Assembly (NCBI GenBank): GCA_049802235.1
Contig: JBARMB010000085.1
Location: forward strand, 11,999-75,998
DNA: 64,000 nucleotides
Reading direction: 5' to 3'
DNA from: VBDM01 sp049802235
GTDB taxonomy: Bacteria; Pseudomonadota; Gammaproteobacteria; Burkholderiales; SG8-39
The notes under the pieces were generated by a model. The model did not search any database and was not told the origin of the DNA. It was given only the letters and a program-made list of their open reading frames with translations. The translations under genes and the position numbers were made by a program. Below are positions 52,425 through 61,640 of this stretch, piece by piece (position 1 is the first letter of the stretch; every line of letters begins with the position of its first letter).

Positions 52425-54323
52425 ATGGCGACATACCGGGAATTTCATCGCCGATCCATCGACGACCGCGAAGGTTTCTGGTCCGAGCAGGCCGCGCTTG
52501 TGCACTGGAACAGGCCGTTCTCGAAGGTGCTCGACTACAGCCGGCCGCCGTTCGCGAAGTGGTTCATCGGCGGCGAGACCAACCTCTGTTACAACGCCGT
52601 CGACAGGCACATCGGAGCCCGCGGCGACCAGAAAGCGCTGGTCTATATCTCCACTGAAACCGGCGAGGAAAAGAGCTTCACCTACCGCGAACTTTCCGCG
52701 GAGGTGCAGTGCGCCGCGGCGATGATGCAGTCGCTCGGCGTCGGCCGCGGCGACCGCGTCATCATCTACATGCCGATGATCCCCGAGTCGGTATTCGCGA
52801 TCCTCGCCTGCGCGCGCATCGGCGCGATCCACTCGGTGGTGTTCGGCGGATTCGCCGCGGCAAGCCTCGCCGCGCGCATCGACGACGCCAGGCCGAAGCT
52901 CATGATCACCGCCGACGGCGGCAGCCGCATGGGCAAAGCGGTGCTGTACAAAGCGCTGGTCGACGAATCGATCCGGCTCGCCAGGCATCCGCCGCAAAAA
53001 GTCGTCATCTTCCGGCGCGGCCTGGACAAGTCCATGCAGACCGTGCCGGGCCGCGACCTCGATTACGCCGAACTGCGCGCAATGCGCGTGAACGCGCAAG
53101 TGCCGGTCACCTGGCTCGAATCGAGCGAGCCCTCGTACATCCTCTACACCTCGGGCACCACCGGTCATCCGAAGGGCGTGCAGCGTGACGTCGGCGGCTA
53201 CGCCGTTGCGCTTGCCGCATCGATGAAGTACATCTACTGCGGCAACGCCGGCGAAACCATGTTCACCACCTCGGACATCGGCTGGGTGGTGGGGCATTCC
53301 TACATCATCTATGGCCCGCTGATCGCCGGTATGACCACGATCCTGTACGAGGGTGTGCCGATCCGGCCCGACGCCGGCATCTGGTGGAAGATCGTGCAGG
53401 ACCACAAAGTGAACGTGATGTTCTCCGCGCCGACCGCGATCCGCGTGCTGAAGAAGCACGATCCGGCGTACTTGAGCAAGTACGATATTTCCTCGCTCAA
53501 GCACCTGTTTCTCGCCGGCGAGCCGCTCGACGAGCCGACCCATGCGTGGATCGCGGGGGCGCTGAAGAAGCCGGTGATCGACCATTACTGGCAGACCGAG
53601 AGCGGCTGGCCGATCCTGTCGTCGGTGCCCGGCATCGAGAACACGCCGGTCAAGTTCGGCAGCCCGAGCTTTCCGGTGTTCGGCTACGACCTGAAGCTGC
53701 TGCGCGAGACCGATGCGTCGGAGGCGGGGCCCGACGAGAAGGCGGTGGTGGTGATCGAGCCGCCGTTGCCGCCGGGGTGCATGAGCACCGTGTGGGGCGA
53801 CGACGAGCGCTTCGTCAAGACCTATTTCGGCACATTCAGCAGGAAGAGCGTGTATACGACCTTCGATTGGGGCATCCGCGACCAGGACGGGTATTACTTC
53901 ATTCTCGGGCGCACCGACGACGTGATCAACGTCGCCGGCCACCGCCTCGGCACGCGCGAGATCGAGGAGGCGGTCAGCATGCACTCCAATATCGCCGAGT
54001 GCGCCGTGGTCGGCGTCGCCGATTCCCTCAAGGGCCAGATGCCGATCGCGTTCGCCGTGGCGAAGGATGCCTCGAAGCTCGGCACCCCGGAAGCGCGCAA
54101 GGCGATGGAGAAGGAAGTGCTGGAGATGGTGGACAAGCAGCTGGGCGCCATCGCGCGGCCTAAGGCGGTACACTTCGTCACCCTGCTGCCGAAGACGCGC
54201 TCGGGAAAGACGCTGCGGCGCTCGATCCAGGCGTTGGCCGAAGGGCGCGATCCGGGCGATCTCACCACCATCGAGGACCCGGCCGCGCTGGAGCAGATAC
54301 GCAACGCGCTGAAAAGCGGATAA
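52425..54323 (+). CDS. prpE: Propionyl-CoA synthetase
   Basis: 632 residues, ANL superfamily, acetyl-CoA-synthetase type. AMP motif YILYTSGTTGHPKGVQRDVG; YWQTESGWPI; WGDDERFVKTYFG; acetylatable lysine in KTRSGKTLRRSIQ. The ATG at 52425 follows AAAGGGAG. It activates propionate (or acetate/acrylate) for the methylcitrate genes. Confidence 0.92.
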   Translation: MATYREFHRRSIDDREGFWSEQAALVHWNRPFSKVLDYSRPPFAKWFIGGETNLCYNAVDRHIGARGDQKALVYISTETGEEKSFTYRELSAEVQCAAAMMQSLGVGRGDRVIIYMPMIPESVFAILACARIGAIHSVVFGGFAAASLAARIDDARPKLMITADGGSRMGKAVLYKALVDESIRLARHPPQKVVIFRRGLDKSMQTVPGRDLDYAELRAMRVNAQVPVTWLESSEPSYILYTSGTTGHPKGVQRDVGGYAVALAASMKYIYCGNAGETMFTTSDIGWVVGHSYIIYGPLIAGMTTILYEGVPIRPDAGIWWKIVQDHKVNVMFSAPTAIRVLKKHDPAYLSKYDISSLKHLFLAGEPLDEPTHAWIAGALKKPVIDHYWQTESGWPILSSVPGIENTPVKFGSPSFPVFGYDLKLLRETDASEAGPDEKAVVVIEPPLPPGCMSTVWGDDERFVKTYFGTFSRKSVYTTFDWGIRDQDGYYFILGRTDDVINVAGHRLGTREIEEAVSMHSNIAECAVVGVADSLKGQMPIAFAVAKDASKLGTPEARKAMEKEVLEMVDKQLGAIARPKAVHFVTLLPKTRSGKTLRRSIQALAEGRDPGDLTTIEDPAALEQIRNALKSG

Positions 54324-54351
54324 TCACGATTTTTTTCGAGGAACGAAGGAC

Positions 54352-54759
54352 GTGAAAACCAAGCCCTGTCTGACCCTGGAAGACTGCAAGAAAATCGGCG
54401 CCGCGGCCCAGGCCGAGGCGCGCAAGAACAACTGGAACGTCGTCATCGCCATTCTCGACGACGGCGGCCATCTGCGCTGGCTCGAGGCGATGGACGGCAC
54501 CACGCCGTTCAACTCGCAGGTTGCCGTCGAGAAGGGCCGCAGCGCGGCGGTGTCGCGCCGCTCGACCAAGAACTGGGAGGACCGTGTCGCGGCCGGCCGC
54601 AATGCAATGCTCAACATGCCGGTGCTGCCGATCCAGGGCGGAGTGCCGATCATGACCGGCGGGGAGTGCGCCGGGGCGGTGGGCGTCTCCGGCGTGCAGT
54701 CGCACGAGGACGAGCAGATCGCCAACGCCGGCATCGCCGCGCTCGGTCTCGGGAAATAA
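54352..54759 (+). CDS. GlcG/HbpS family protein, cytoplasmic
   Basis: 135 residues from a GTG at 54352 (GAGG upstream). Alpha/beta fold of the DUF336 family: TLEDCKKIGAAAQAEARKNN, VVIAILDDGGHLRWLEAMDG, PIQGGVPIMTGGECAGAVGV. Some members bind haem (HbpS) or are linked to glycolate or diol use. No signal peptide. The next gene is a secreted paralogue. Confidence 0.86.
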   Translation: MKTKPCLTLEDCKKIGAAAQAEARKNNWNVVIAILDDGGHLRWLEAMDGTTPFNSQVAVEKGRSAAVSRRSTKNWEDRVAAGRNAMLNMPVLPIQGGVPIMTGGECAGAVGVSGVQSHEDEQIANAGIAALGLGK

Positions 54760-54836
54760 AGGCCGGGCGGGGGCTGTTTACCCGGTTATAAGAGCTGATT
54801 CATCACAACCGCAGTCAACCAAGGAGGAGAACCACC

Positions 54837-55370
54837 ATGTCGTTGAAGTCCAGTCTGATCATTGCCACTCTCGGCGCATCATTGCTCGTCGCTGGCGGCA
54901 GCCAGGCGCAACAAGGCCCGCCGAATCCGCTCGATGCGATTCCGGACAAGATGCCGTTCGACATCCCTTACGGCACGGCGATTTCGCTCGAACGCGCCCA
55001 GGCGGCCATCGCCGCCGCCGTGGCCGAAGCGCACAAGCGCGGCTGGAAGATGAACGTCGCCGTCGTCGGACCGGGCGGAGACCTGATCGCTTTTTCCAGC
55101 ATGGATGGAGCGCAGCTTGCCTCGGTCCAGATCTCGCAGCACAAGGCGCGCGCGGCGGCGAGATACCGCCGCGAGACCAAGATATTCGAGAACGCGATCC
55201 AGATGGCCCACTTCGCCTACATCACGACGCTCGACGACGTCATCGCTTCCCGCGGCGGCATCCCGCTCGTGGAAGGCGGCAAGCTGATCGGTGCCATCGG
55301 CTGCTCCGGCGGCACCGGTTCGCAGGACGAGGCGAGCTGCAAGCCGGGCGCTGCCACCGTCAACAAGTAG
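54837..55370 (+). CDS. GlcG/HbpS family protein, exported
   Basis: 177 residues. Signal peptide MSLKSSLIIATLGASLLVAG followed by GSQAQ; the DUF336 domain from about residue 48 has AQAAIAAAVAEAHKRGWKMN, VVGPGGDLIAFSSMDGAQ and IPLVEGGKLIGAIGCSGGTG. Strong AAGGAGGAG before the ATG at 54837. Likely periplasmic; haem or small-ligand binding is a family-based guess. It ends just before a strong terminator. Confidence 0.87.
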   Translation: MSLKSSLIIATLGASLLVAGGSQAQQGPPNPLDAIPDKMPFDIPYGTAISLERAQAAIAAAVAEAHKRGWKMNVAVVGPGGDLIAFSSMDGAQLASVQISQHKARAAARYRRETKIFENAIQMAHFAYITTLDDVIASRGGIPLVEGGKLIGAIGCSGGTGSQDEASCKPGAATVNK

Positions 55371-55415
55371 CCTCTGCCTGCAGCGTCGCGGTAGAAAATC
55401 GCCTGAGAACGACGG

Positions 55416-55445
55416 AAAGGGGCCTTCGGGCCCCTTTTCTTTTTT
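55416..55445 (+). terminator. Strong Rho-independent terminator
   Basis: AAAGGGGCC-TTCG-GGCCCC followed by TTTTCTTTTTT. Very stable tetraloop hairpin with a long T run, ending the prpE/GlcG-like transcription unit. It lies between convergent genes. Confidence 0.92.
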
Positions 55446-55464
55446 CAGGGGAGGTCGCAGGAGG

Positions 55465-56496
55465 CTATGTTTCCGCTTTTGCCGCGAGGCGCAGCAGCTT
55501 CAGCGCGTTACCGAAGTAGATTTTCCGCTTGTCGGCCTCCGAAAGCTTCAGCTCCTCGACCGAGCGCAGGCCCTCGCGGATGAACATCGGCCCGCCCTCG
55601 GGGTCGAACGGGCAGTCGCTCGCGAACACGATTTTGTCGGCGCCGAAAAAGTCCAGGCCGCAGCGCAACGCCGAAGCGGAGCCGCCGAGCACGGTGTCGG
55701 CATAGAACATCCTGAAGTACTCGATCGGTTTCTTTGACATGCTCTTGAGCAGCTCCTCGTAATTCTCGTCGGCGCTCCGGCTGCCGAGCTGCGCCCACAG
55801 CGTCTCGGCGCGTCCGGCGAAAAACGGGATCATGGCGCCGCAGTGATGGGTGATCAGGCGCATCTCCGGCAGCTTGTCGAACAGCCCCGAGAAAACGATG
55901 CGCGCCATGGCAACGCTGGTCTCGAACGGCCAGCCGAGCACCTGCCAGATCTCGTATTTCGATTTCGATTCGTTGACGTAATCGGCGCGCGTCGCCGGCC
56001 GCGCCGGGTGCATCCAGATCGGAGAACCGTGCTTTTTCGTGACGCGCTCGAACACCGGGAAGAATTCCGGCTCGTCGAGCGCCCGGCCGTTGACGCTGGT
56101 GCAGATCTGCACGCCGCGCGCGCCGAGCTTCTCGACGGCGCGGTCCATCTCCTCCAGAGCCGCCGGCACGTTGTTCATCGGCAGCGAAGCGACGAAGGCC
56201 GGGAACTTCTGCGGCCATTTCGCCACCATCGCCGCCATTCCGTCATTGGCGATGCGCGCCAGCTCGGGCGACAGCTCGGGTCCGCCGACCAGCTCCGGCG
56301 AGGGCAGCGACAGTGTCAGCACCTGCTGCACTTCGGGGAACTTTTCTTCCAGCATCTTCACCCGCGCCTCGATGTCCCAGAGCATGCGCAGGCCGGTCAT
56401 GCGCTTGACGATGCCGGCGTCTTTGGAGTGCTGCTTCATCATCTCGAGATAGCGCACCGGCATGACGTGGTTGTAGATGTCGATCTTCATGTTCAT
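55465..56496 (-). CDS. Amidohydrolase family protein, ACMSD-like decarboxylase type
   Basis: 343 residues, TIM-barrel metal-dependent amidohydrolase 2 family. Residual metal/substrate motifs are WMHPARPATRADY, LITHHCGAMIPFFAGR and FASDCPFDPEGGP. The N-terminal HxH is changed to YNH (Y8, H10). The ATG at 56496 follows GAGGGC. Relatives decarboxylate aminocarboxymuconate semialdehyde or aromatic acids; the substrate here is unknown. Divergent from fumC. Confidence 0.86.
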   Translation of the reverse strand: MNMKIDIYNHVMPVRYLEMMKQHSKDAGIVKRMTGLRMLWDIEARVKMLEEKFPEVQQVLTLSLPSPELVGGPELSPELARIANDGMAAMVAKWPQKFPAFVASLPMNNVPAALEEMDRAVEKLGARGVQICTSVNGRALDEPEFFPVFERVTKKHGSPIWMHPARPATRADYVNESKSKYEIWQVLGWPFETSVAMARIVFSGLFDKLPEMRLITHHCGAMIPFFAGRAETLWAQLGSRSADENYEELLKSMSKKPIEYFRMFYADTVLGGSASALRCGLDFFGADKIVFASDCPFDPEGGPMFIREGLRSVEELKLSEADKRKIYFGNALKLLRLAAKAET

Positions 56497-56602
56497 GGGT
56501 TTGCCCTCGCGTGACTTGTCGATACGGGATTCAGCGTAGCATATCGGCGCGGTGCCATCGCTTTCGGCGCCGCGGCGCGTCGAACCGTTCCGGGAAAAGA
56601 CC

Positions 56603-57997
56603 ATGGCTGACTACCGTATCGAATGCGACACTTTCGGTGAAATCGGCGTGCCGGCGGATCGCCTCTGGGGCGCGCAGACGCAGCGCTCGCTGGAGAATTT
56701 CCGCATCTCCGGCGAGCGCATGCCGCCCGAGCTGATCCACGCGCTGGCGAAAGTCAAGCGCGCCTGCGCTGTGGTGAATCGCGAGCTCGGCCAGATTGCG
56801 GCCGACAAGGCCGATGCCGTCGTTGCGGCAGCCGATGAGGTGCTCGGCGGCCGTCACGACGGCGAATTTCCCCTGGTTGTGTGGCAGACCGGCTCGGGCA
56901 CGCAGACCAACATGAACCTCAACGAGGTGCTGGCGAACCGCGCCAGCGAGCTGATGGGCGGGGAGCGCGGCGACAAGCGCCGCGTTCACCCGAACGACGA
57001 CGTCAACCGCGGCCAGTCGTCGAACGATGTGTTTCCCACCGCGATGCACGTTGCCGCGGTGCAGGCGCTGCACGATCGCCTGATACCCGCGATACGCCGG
57101 CTGCGCGACACGCTGGCGGCGAAATCCGGAGCATTCAAGGACATCGTCAAGATCGGCCGCACCCACCTGCAGGACGCCACGCCGCTCACGCTGGGGCAGG
57201 AATTCTCCGGCTGGGTATCGCAGCTCGATCACGGCATCGCCCATGTGCAGGCGTCGCTCACGCACCTGTGCGAGCTGGCGCTCGGCGGCACGGCGGTCGG
57301 GACCGGGCTGAATGCCCATCCGGAATTCGGCGCGCGGGTGGCGAAGGAGCTGGCGAAGCAGACCGGACTGCCGTTCGTTTCGGCGCGCAACAAGTTCGAA
57401 GCGCTCGCGGCGAACGACGCGCTGGTGCACGCGCACGGCGCGCTGAAGACGCTCGCCGCCTCGCTGACCAAGATTGCCAACGACGTCCGCTGGCTCTCGA
57501 GCGGCCCGCGCTGCGGCATCGGCGAGATTTCCATCCCCGAGAACGAGCCGGGCAGCTCGATCATGCCCGGCAAGGTCAATCCGACCCAGTCCGAGGCGAT
57601 GACCATGCTGTGCGCGCAGGTGATGGGCAACGATGTCGCCATCAATATCGGCGGCGCCTCGGGGAATTTCGAGCTGAACGTATTCAAGCCGCTCATCATT
57701 CATAATTTTCTGCAAAGCGTGCGGCTGCTGACCGACGGCGCGGCGAGCTTCAATGACCATTGCGCGGCGGGCATCGAGCCCCGCCGCGAGCGCATCGATG
57801 CGCTCCTGCACGACTCGCTCATGCTGGTGACGGCGCTCAACCCCCATATCGGCTACGACAAGGCGGCGCAGATCGCGAAGAAGGCACACCAGGAAGGCAC
57901 GACGCTGCGCCAGGCGGCGCTCGCCCTGGGCTACGTCACGGAGGAGCAGTTCGAGCATTGGGTGCGGCCCGGAACAATGGTCGGCAAAAACGAATAG
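56603..57997 (+). CDS. fumC: Fumarate hydratase class II
   Basis: 464 residues. Signature GSSIMPGKVNPTQSEAM, GSGTQTNMNLNEVLANRASE, HPNDDVNRGQSSNDVFPTAM, and catalytic His in GRTHLQDATPLTLGQE. Oxygen-stable fumarase completing the TCA enzymes in the window. The ATG at 56603 gives the normal N-terminus. Confidence 0.96.
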   Translation: MADYRIECDTFGEIGVPADRLWGAQTQRSLENFRISGERMPPELIHALAKVKRACAVVNRELGQIAADKADAVVAAADEVLGGRHDGEFPLVVWQTGSGTQTNMNLNEVLANRASELMGGERGDKRRVHPNDDVNRGQSSNDVFPTAMHVAAVQALHDRLIPAIRRLRDTLAAKSGAFKDIVKIGRTHLQDATPLTLGQEFSGWVSQLDHGIAHVQASLTHLCELALGGTAVGTGLNAHPEFGARVAKELAKQTGLPFVSARNKFEALAANDALVHAHGALKTLAASLTKIANDVRWLSSGPRCGIGEISIPENEPGSSIMPGKVNPTQSEAMTMLCAQVMGNDVAINIGGASGNFELNVFKPLIIHNFLQSVRLLTDGAASFNDHCAAGIEPRRERIDALLHDSLMLVTALNPHIGYDKAAQIAKKAHQEGTTLRQAALALGYVTEEQFEHWVRPGTMVGKNE

Positions 57998-58388
57998 CCG
58001 TCGCTATCGGCCAGCGATTCGGCTGGAACCCTCCAGCCTGGGACGAGGCCGCATTTCCGCTGAGTTCGATGGGCGAACAATGGTGTCCCACTGATTCATG
58101 GCTTCTTATCAGGCCGTGAAACGGAATGCGGAAGTTTGGCTTGGAGGTACTCTGGCCGGATTCCAGGCCGAGATCGTAAAAACTAAGTAAATTAAATAAT
58201 TACACTCCGAACCTGAAGTGGGAGGGAACTCCTATCGCTTCGTTTCTTCGAAAGTGGGCAATAGCCCATTATACGTCCCACTTTTGTAGTGGGCACGATT
58301 GTGGTTGACCCGAGCCGCAGTCCGTCATTTAATTTGAGTGCATCGCGACAGGCCCGGACTGCGAGCGAACCACGGGAGAGGAGGGCTC
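57998..58388. promoter_or_regulatory. Intergenic region with repeated AGTGGG/CCCACT elements
   Basis: 391 bases, AT-richer than the surroundings in 58160-58280, with no convincing gene. CCCACT occurs at 58087-58092 and 58277-58282. AGTGGG occurs at 58217-58222, 58253-58258 and 58288-58293. The last three form mutually exclusive stems: AAGTGGG 58252-58258 with CCCACTT 58277-58283, or CCCACT 58277-58282 with AGTGGG 58288-58293. It is upstream of the methyltransferase-like gene and may be an operator array or RNA switch. Confidence 0.5.
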
Positions 58389-59825
58389 ATGGAAGCTGAA
58401 CAGTTATTGAGCGAAATATCCGATTACTGCCGCAAAGTCGGCATGGCGGAATCGACTTTCGGCCGCCGCGCGGTCAACGACGGCAAGTTCGTGAACCGGC
58501 TGCGCATCGGCGGCCGCATCACCACCGAGACGGTCGAGCGGGTGCGCTCGTTCATGCAGCAACACCCGACCCTGGACACGCGTAGATTCGGCCGCCTGCG
58601 CTCACCCATGGAAAACATGCGCACCGCCCTGTCCACGGGCGGCGCCGCTTCCCATGCGGTGGTTCCCGCAACGCCGGCTCAGCCGCAGAAAACCGCTGCC
58701 GCGGGCAATTTCCGTTTCTACGATAACCGCCAGAAATACCTGCTGTTCGTGAATACGTGCAGCGAGAAATGGGTGATTGCGCAGCGCGTCAGCATGGAGC
58801 TTGCCAACATCCACCCGCGCCCGCCCGCAGTGCGCCTCTTCGATGCGGGAGTCGGCGATGGCACGGTGCTGGCGCGCGTCATGCGGGCGATGCACACCCG
58901 CTTTCCGACCGTGCCGTTCCATATCGTCGGCAAGGAAATCAGCCTCGAGGACGTGCGGCTGGCGCTGGATCGGATGCCGGACCGGTTCTTCGAGCACCCG
59001 GCGACCGTGCTGGTGATGACCAACCTCTACTATTCTGAAGCGCCCTGGCTGTCTCCCAAATCGGTGACTGCCGCCACCAGCCTCGTATGGCACGAAGTGG
59101 CGCTCACGGGCAACACCGCGAGCGAGTTCGAAGCGCAGATCACCGAGTTGCAGCCGTTCCTGTCGGAACACTGGAAGGCCAGGGTGAGCCAGGCGAGCGG
59201 CAACCCCGTCTACGAAAAACCGGTGGTTCTCGTCATCTACCGGGAAGACTACCGCTTTCTGCTCGACCAGATCCGGCCGCAGCGCGGCGCCGCGCGTGCC
59301 GATTACGATCTGGTAATCGCATCGCAGCCGTACCGGGCGCGTGCTTCCGTCGAATTCAAGGCGAAAAAAGTCCTCGCTCCGCTGGCGCGCAGCCTGGCTC
59401 CGGGCGGGCGCATGATCGCCATCCAATCGCACGGGAATGACCCCGGCCTCGACATCATCCAGCGCGTCTGGCCCGGGGAGAATCCGTTCCAGACCGACCG
59501 TCACGCGCTGCTCAAGGCGACGCGGGCGGAGCTGGGCGGCGCCGGCCGCGACCTGAATTTCGGCGCCTACGCCGACAACCGTTCTCTGTTCCGGTACGAA
59601 ATGCACACGCTTCCGAACGAGATCAGCGACACCATCGGTACTTCCACGCTGCTCGCGGCATGGAACGCCGCGATCTACGTGGCGCAGATCGAGGACCAGC
59701 GGCTGGACGAAGTCATGGGCGATCGCCGTTATCTCGATGCCACCCAGGAAGTGCTGCACAAGCACGGCGCCCTGTGGTTCCTGGATGAATCCTTCGTGAT
59801 CTCCAGGAAGCGCGATTCGGGTTGA
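58389..59825 (+). CDS. Large SAM-dependent methyltransferase-like protein of unknown substrate
   Basis: 478 residues. Residues 1-70 are helical with a DNA-binding-like look (EISDYCRKVGMAESTFGRRA, then ITTETVERVRSFM). After a linker, a Rossmann-like domain begins near 155 with a SAM motif I (LFDAGVGDGTVLARVM) and an acidic residue after strand 2 (GKEISLEDV). A later segment LAPGGRMIAIQSHGNDPG resembles the methyltransferase post-motif. Strong GGAGAGGAGG before the ATG at 58389. The next gene is MetF-like with only 11 bases between. I do not recognise a characterised family. Confidence 0.75.
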   Translation: MEAEQLLSEISDYCRKVGMAESTFGRRAVNDGKFVNRLRIGGRITTETVERVRSFMQQHPTLDTRRFGRLRSPMENMRTALSTGGAASHAVVPATPAQPQKTAAAGNFRFYDNRQKYLLFVNTCSEKWVIAQRVSMELANIHPRPPAVRLFDAGVGDGTVLARVMRAMHTRFPTVPFHIVGKEISLEDVRLALDRMPDRFFEHPATVLVMTNLYYSEAPWLSPKSVTAATSLVWHEVALTGNTASEFEAQITELQPFLSEHWKARVSQASGNPVYEKPVVLVIYREDYRFLLDQIRPQRGAARADYDLVIASQPYRARASVEFKAKKVLAPLARSLAPGGRMIAIQSHGNDPGLDIIQRVWPGENPFQTDRHALLKATRAELGGAGRDLNFGAYADNRSLFRYEMHTLPNEISDTIGTSTLLAAWNAAIYVAQIEDQRLDEVMGDRRYLDATQEVLHKHGALWFLDESFVISRKRDSG

Positions 59826-59836
59826 ACGGGAAACGC

Positions 59837-60790
59837 ATGTCGATGCAGGCGCAAGACTCCATGCCGGAGCGCCTTCCAGGCGGCGAGATGGCCGTCGAGC
59901 GGGAAAGCATTGTCGGACTCGCGCGCGGCTGTTCGATCGAGATCACTTCGCACGATCCGTCGGAAATCGATGCCTGCGCGGACTGCATCGAGCCGGGCGC
60001 GGAGATCTACATCAGCATGCCGCCCGGGCAGACCTATCACCAGGCGATCGCGGTTGCTGCCCGCATCCGGCGGGCCGGCCTCAACCCCGTGCCGCATGTG
60101 GCGGCGCGCAGCCTCGCCAGCCTTGCGACACTCGACGATTACCTCGCGCGAGCGGCCGGCGAGGCCGGCGTGAAGCAGGCGCTGGCGATCGGAGGCGACA
60201 AGGATCGCCCGGCCGGCCCGTTCGATTCGAGTCTGAAGATGCTCGAGACGGGGGTGTTCCAGAAGCACGGCATTCGCCGGATCGGCGTCGCCGGGTATCC
60301 CGAAGGGAATCCCAGCATTGCCGACGCCGAACTGCAGCGGGCACTGCTCGCGAAGCAGGATCTTGGGCGCCGGACGGGGCTCGACCTGTATCTCGTGACC
60401 CAATTCTGTTTTGACGCTCCGCCGATACAGAACTGGCTCCAAAGTCTTCGGACGATGGGAGTCGATCTGCCGGTGCGTGTCGGGCTTGCCGGACCGGCGA
60501 GCATCACGACATTGCTCAAGTTCGCGGTGCGCTGCGGCATCGGCGAGTCGGTGCGCGCGCTCAAATCGCGCCGCGAATCCATCGTCCGGCTCCTGACCGA
60601 GGCCGGGCCGGACACCGTCCTCAGGCAACTTGCGCAGTTCGTCGCCGACCGCGGCCAGGGCCAGCTCGCCGGCATTCACCTGTTCTCGTTCGGCGGTTTT
60701 GCGCGCACTGCACGCTGGATCCGGTCGGTGCAGGACGGCCGCTTCGAAATCGTTCCCGGCAAGGCGGGCTTCCGGGCCGGCAGCAGTTGA
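59837..60790 (+). CDS. Methylenetetrahydrofolate reductase-like protein (MetF superfamily)
   Basis: 317 residues, FAD/TIM-barrel fold. SIEITSHDPSEIDACAD carries the conserved early glutamate, PVPHVAARSLASLATLDDYL and IGVAGYPEGNPSI match MetF, and LVTQFCFDAPPIQNWL is the folate-site region. The ATG at 59837 follows GGGAAAC. Its tight coupling to the methyltransferase-like gene suggests folate-linked one-carbon transfer, perhaps demethylation of a methylated compound. Divergent from classic MetF at the N-terminus. Confidence 0.8.
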   Translation: MSMQAQDSMPERLPGGEMAVERESIVGLARGCSIEITSHDPSEIDACADCIEPGAEIYISMPPGQTYHQAIAVAARIRRAGLNPVPHVAARSLASLATLDDYLARAAGEAGVKQALAIGGDKDRPAGPFDSSLKMLETGVFQKHGIRRIGVAGYPEGNPSIADAELQRALLAKQDLGRRTGLDLYLVTQFCFDAPPIQNWLQSLRTMGVDLPVRVGLAGPASITTLLKFAVRCGIGESVRALKSRRESIVRLLTEAGPDTVLRQLAQFVADRGQGQLAGIHLFSFGGFARTARWIRSVQDGRFEIVPGKAGFRAGSS

Positions 60791-60884
60791 TCGCTGCACG
60801 TGCGGCGTTGCAGCGGCGGATCATTGGTCAAGCCGCCGCAACCACGGTAGGATTCCGCCTTCGCACCGACAGCGCCGGAAAACC

Positions 60885-61580
60885 ATGATCCATACGCCGC
60901 CTTCCGCATGGCCCGACCCGGGGCCGGCTTATCTCGAGAGCACGCACTACTTCGATTCGGATCGCGCCTCGATCCGTGAGTTCGCCGGGCGGACGATCGG
61001 CGGCGAAAAGAGCGATATCGGCAAAGCGGTGAAGCTTTTCTACGCCGTGCGGGACGGCTGGCGCTACGACCCGTTCCTGATGCGGCTCGACCCGGAAGGG
61101 TACATCGCGAGCCGTATCCTCGAGGAAAAGGCGGCCTTCTGCATTCCCAAGGCGATCCTGCTCGTCGCTGCCGCGCGCGCTGCGGGTATTCCGGCGGCGA
61201 TCGGACTCTCGGACGTGATGAACCACCTCAACACCGAAAAGCTGCGCGAGCGCATGGGCGGCAAGGACTTGTTCATCTATCACGGCTACGCAGTGCTGTA
61301 TCTGAACGGCAAATGGGTGAAAGCCGCGCCGGCGTTCAACATCGAGATGTGCGAGCGCTTCGGCGTGCCGCCGACCGAGTTCGACGGCCGCTCGGATGCG
61401 ATCTTCCAGGAGTACGACACTTTCAACCGCCGCCACATGGAGTACGTCAAGGACCATGGCTGCTGGTCGGAGTTTCCCCACGGGCGCGTGGAAGCGGACT
61501 TTCGCGCCTTCTACCCGGCAAGCGCCTTCGGCGAGTTCAGGCCCACCGAAAAATTCGAAGACGGCGTGCCGGTGCGCTAG
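60885..61580 (+). CDS. Transglutaminase-like cysteine-protease-fold protein
   Basis: 231 residues. Papain-like transglutaminase core: AVRDGWRYDPF, the nucleophile cysteine in EKAAFCIPKAILLVAAARAA and histidine in IYHGYAVLYLNGKWVKAAPA, followed by an Asn in AFN. No signal peptide, so cytoplasmic. Function unknown; such proteins hydrolyse or form amide bonds. It follows the MetF-like gene at 94 bases and may share its transcript. Confidence 0.82.
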   Translation: MIHTPPSAWPDPGPAYLESTHYFDSDRASIREFAGRTIGGEKSDIGKAVKLFYAVRDGWRYDPFLMRLDPEGYIASRILEEKAAFCIPKAILLVAAARAAGIPAAIGLSDVMNHLNTEKLRERMGGKDLFIYHGYAVLYLNGKWVKAAPAFNIEMCERFGVPPTEFDGRSDAIFQEYDTFNRRHMEYVKDHGCWSEFPHGRVEADFRAFYPASAFGEFRPTEKFEDGVPVR

Positions 61581-61640
61581 CCGCCGTACCGAAACAGGAA
61601 ACGCAACGCCTTCACCGCGGCTGTTTTTCCCGGGGGCACA

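Noticed and set aside
50013..54173. Another minus-strand frame of about 1386 codons opposite zapE-prpE
   Set aside because: Same explanation: an antisense shadow of acuI, the response regulator and prpE with no recognisable motif.
58098..58190. 30-codon frame starting MASYQAVKRNAEVWLGG
   Set aside because: No ribosome binding site and no similarity recognised. It may be a small gene but cannot be supported; the region is better described as regulatory.
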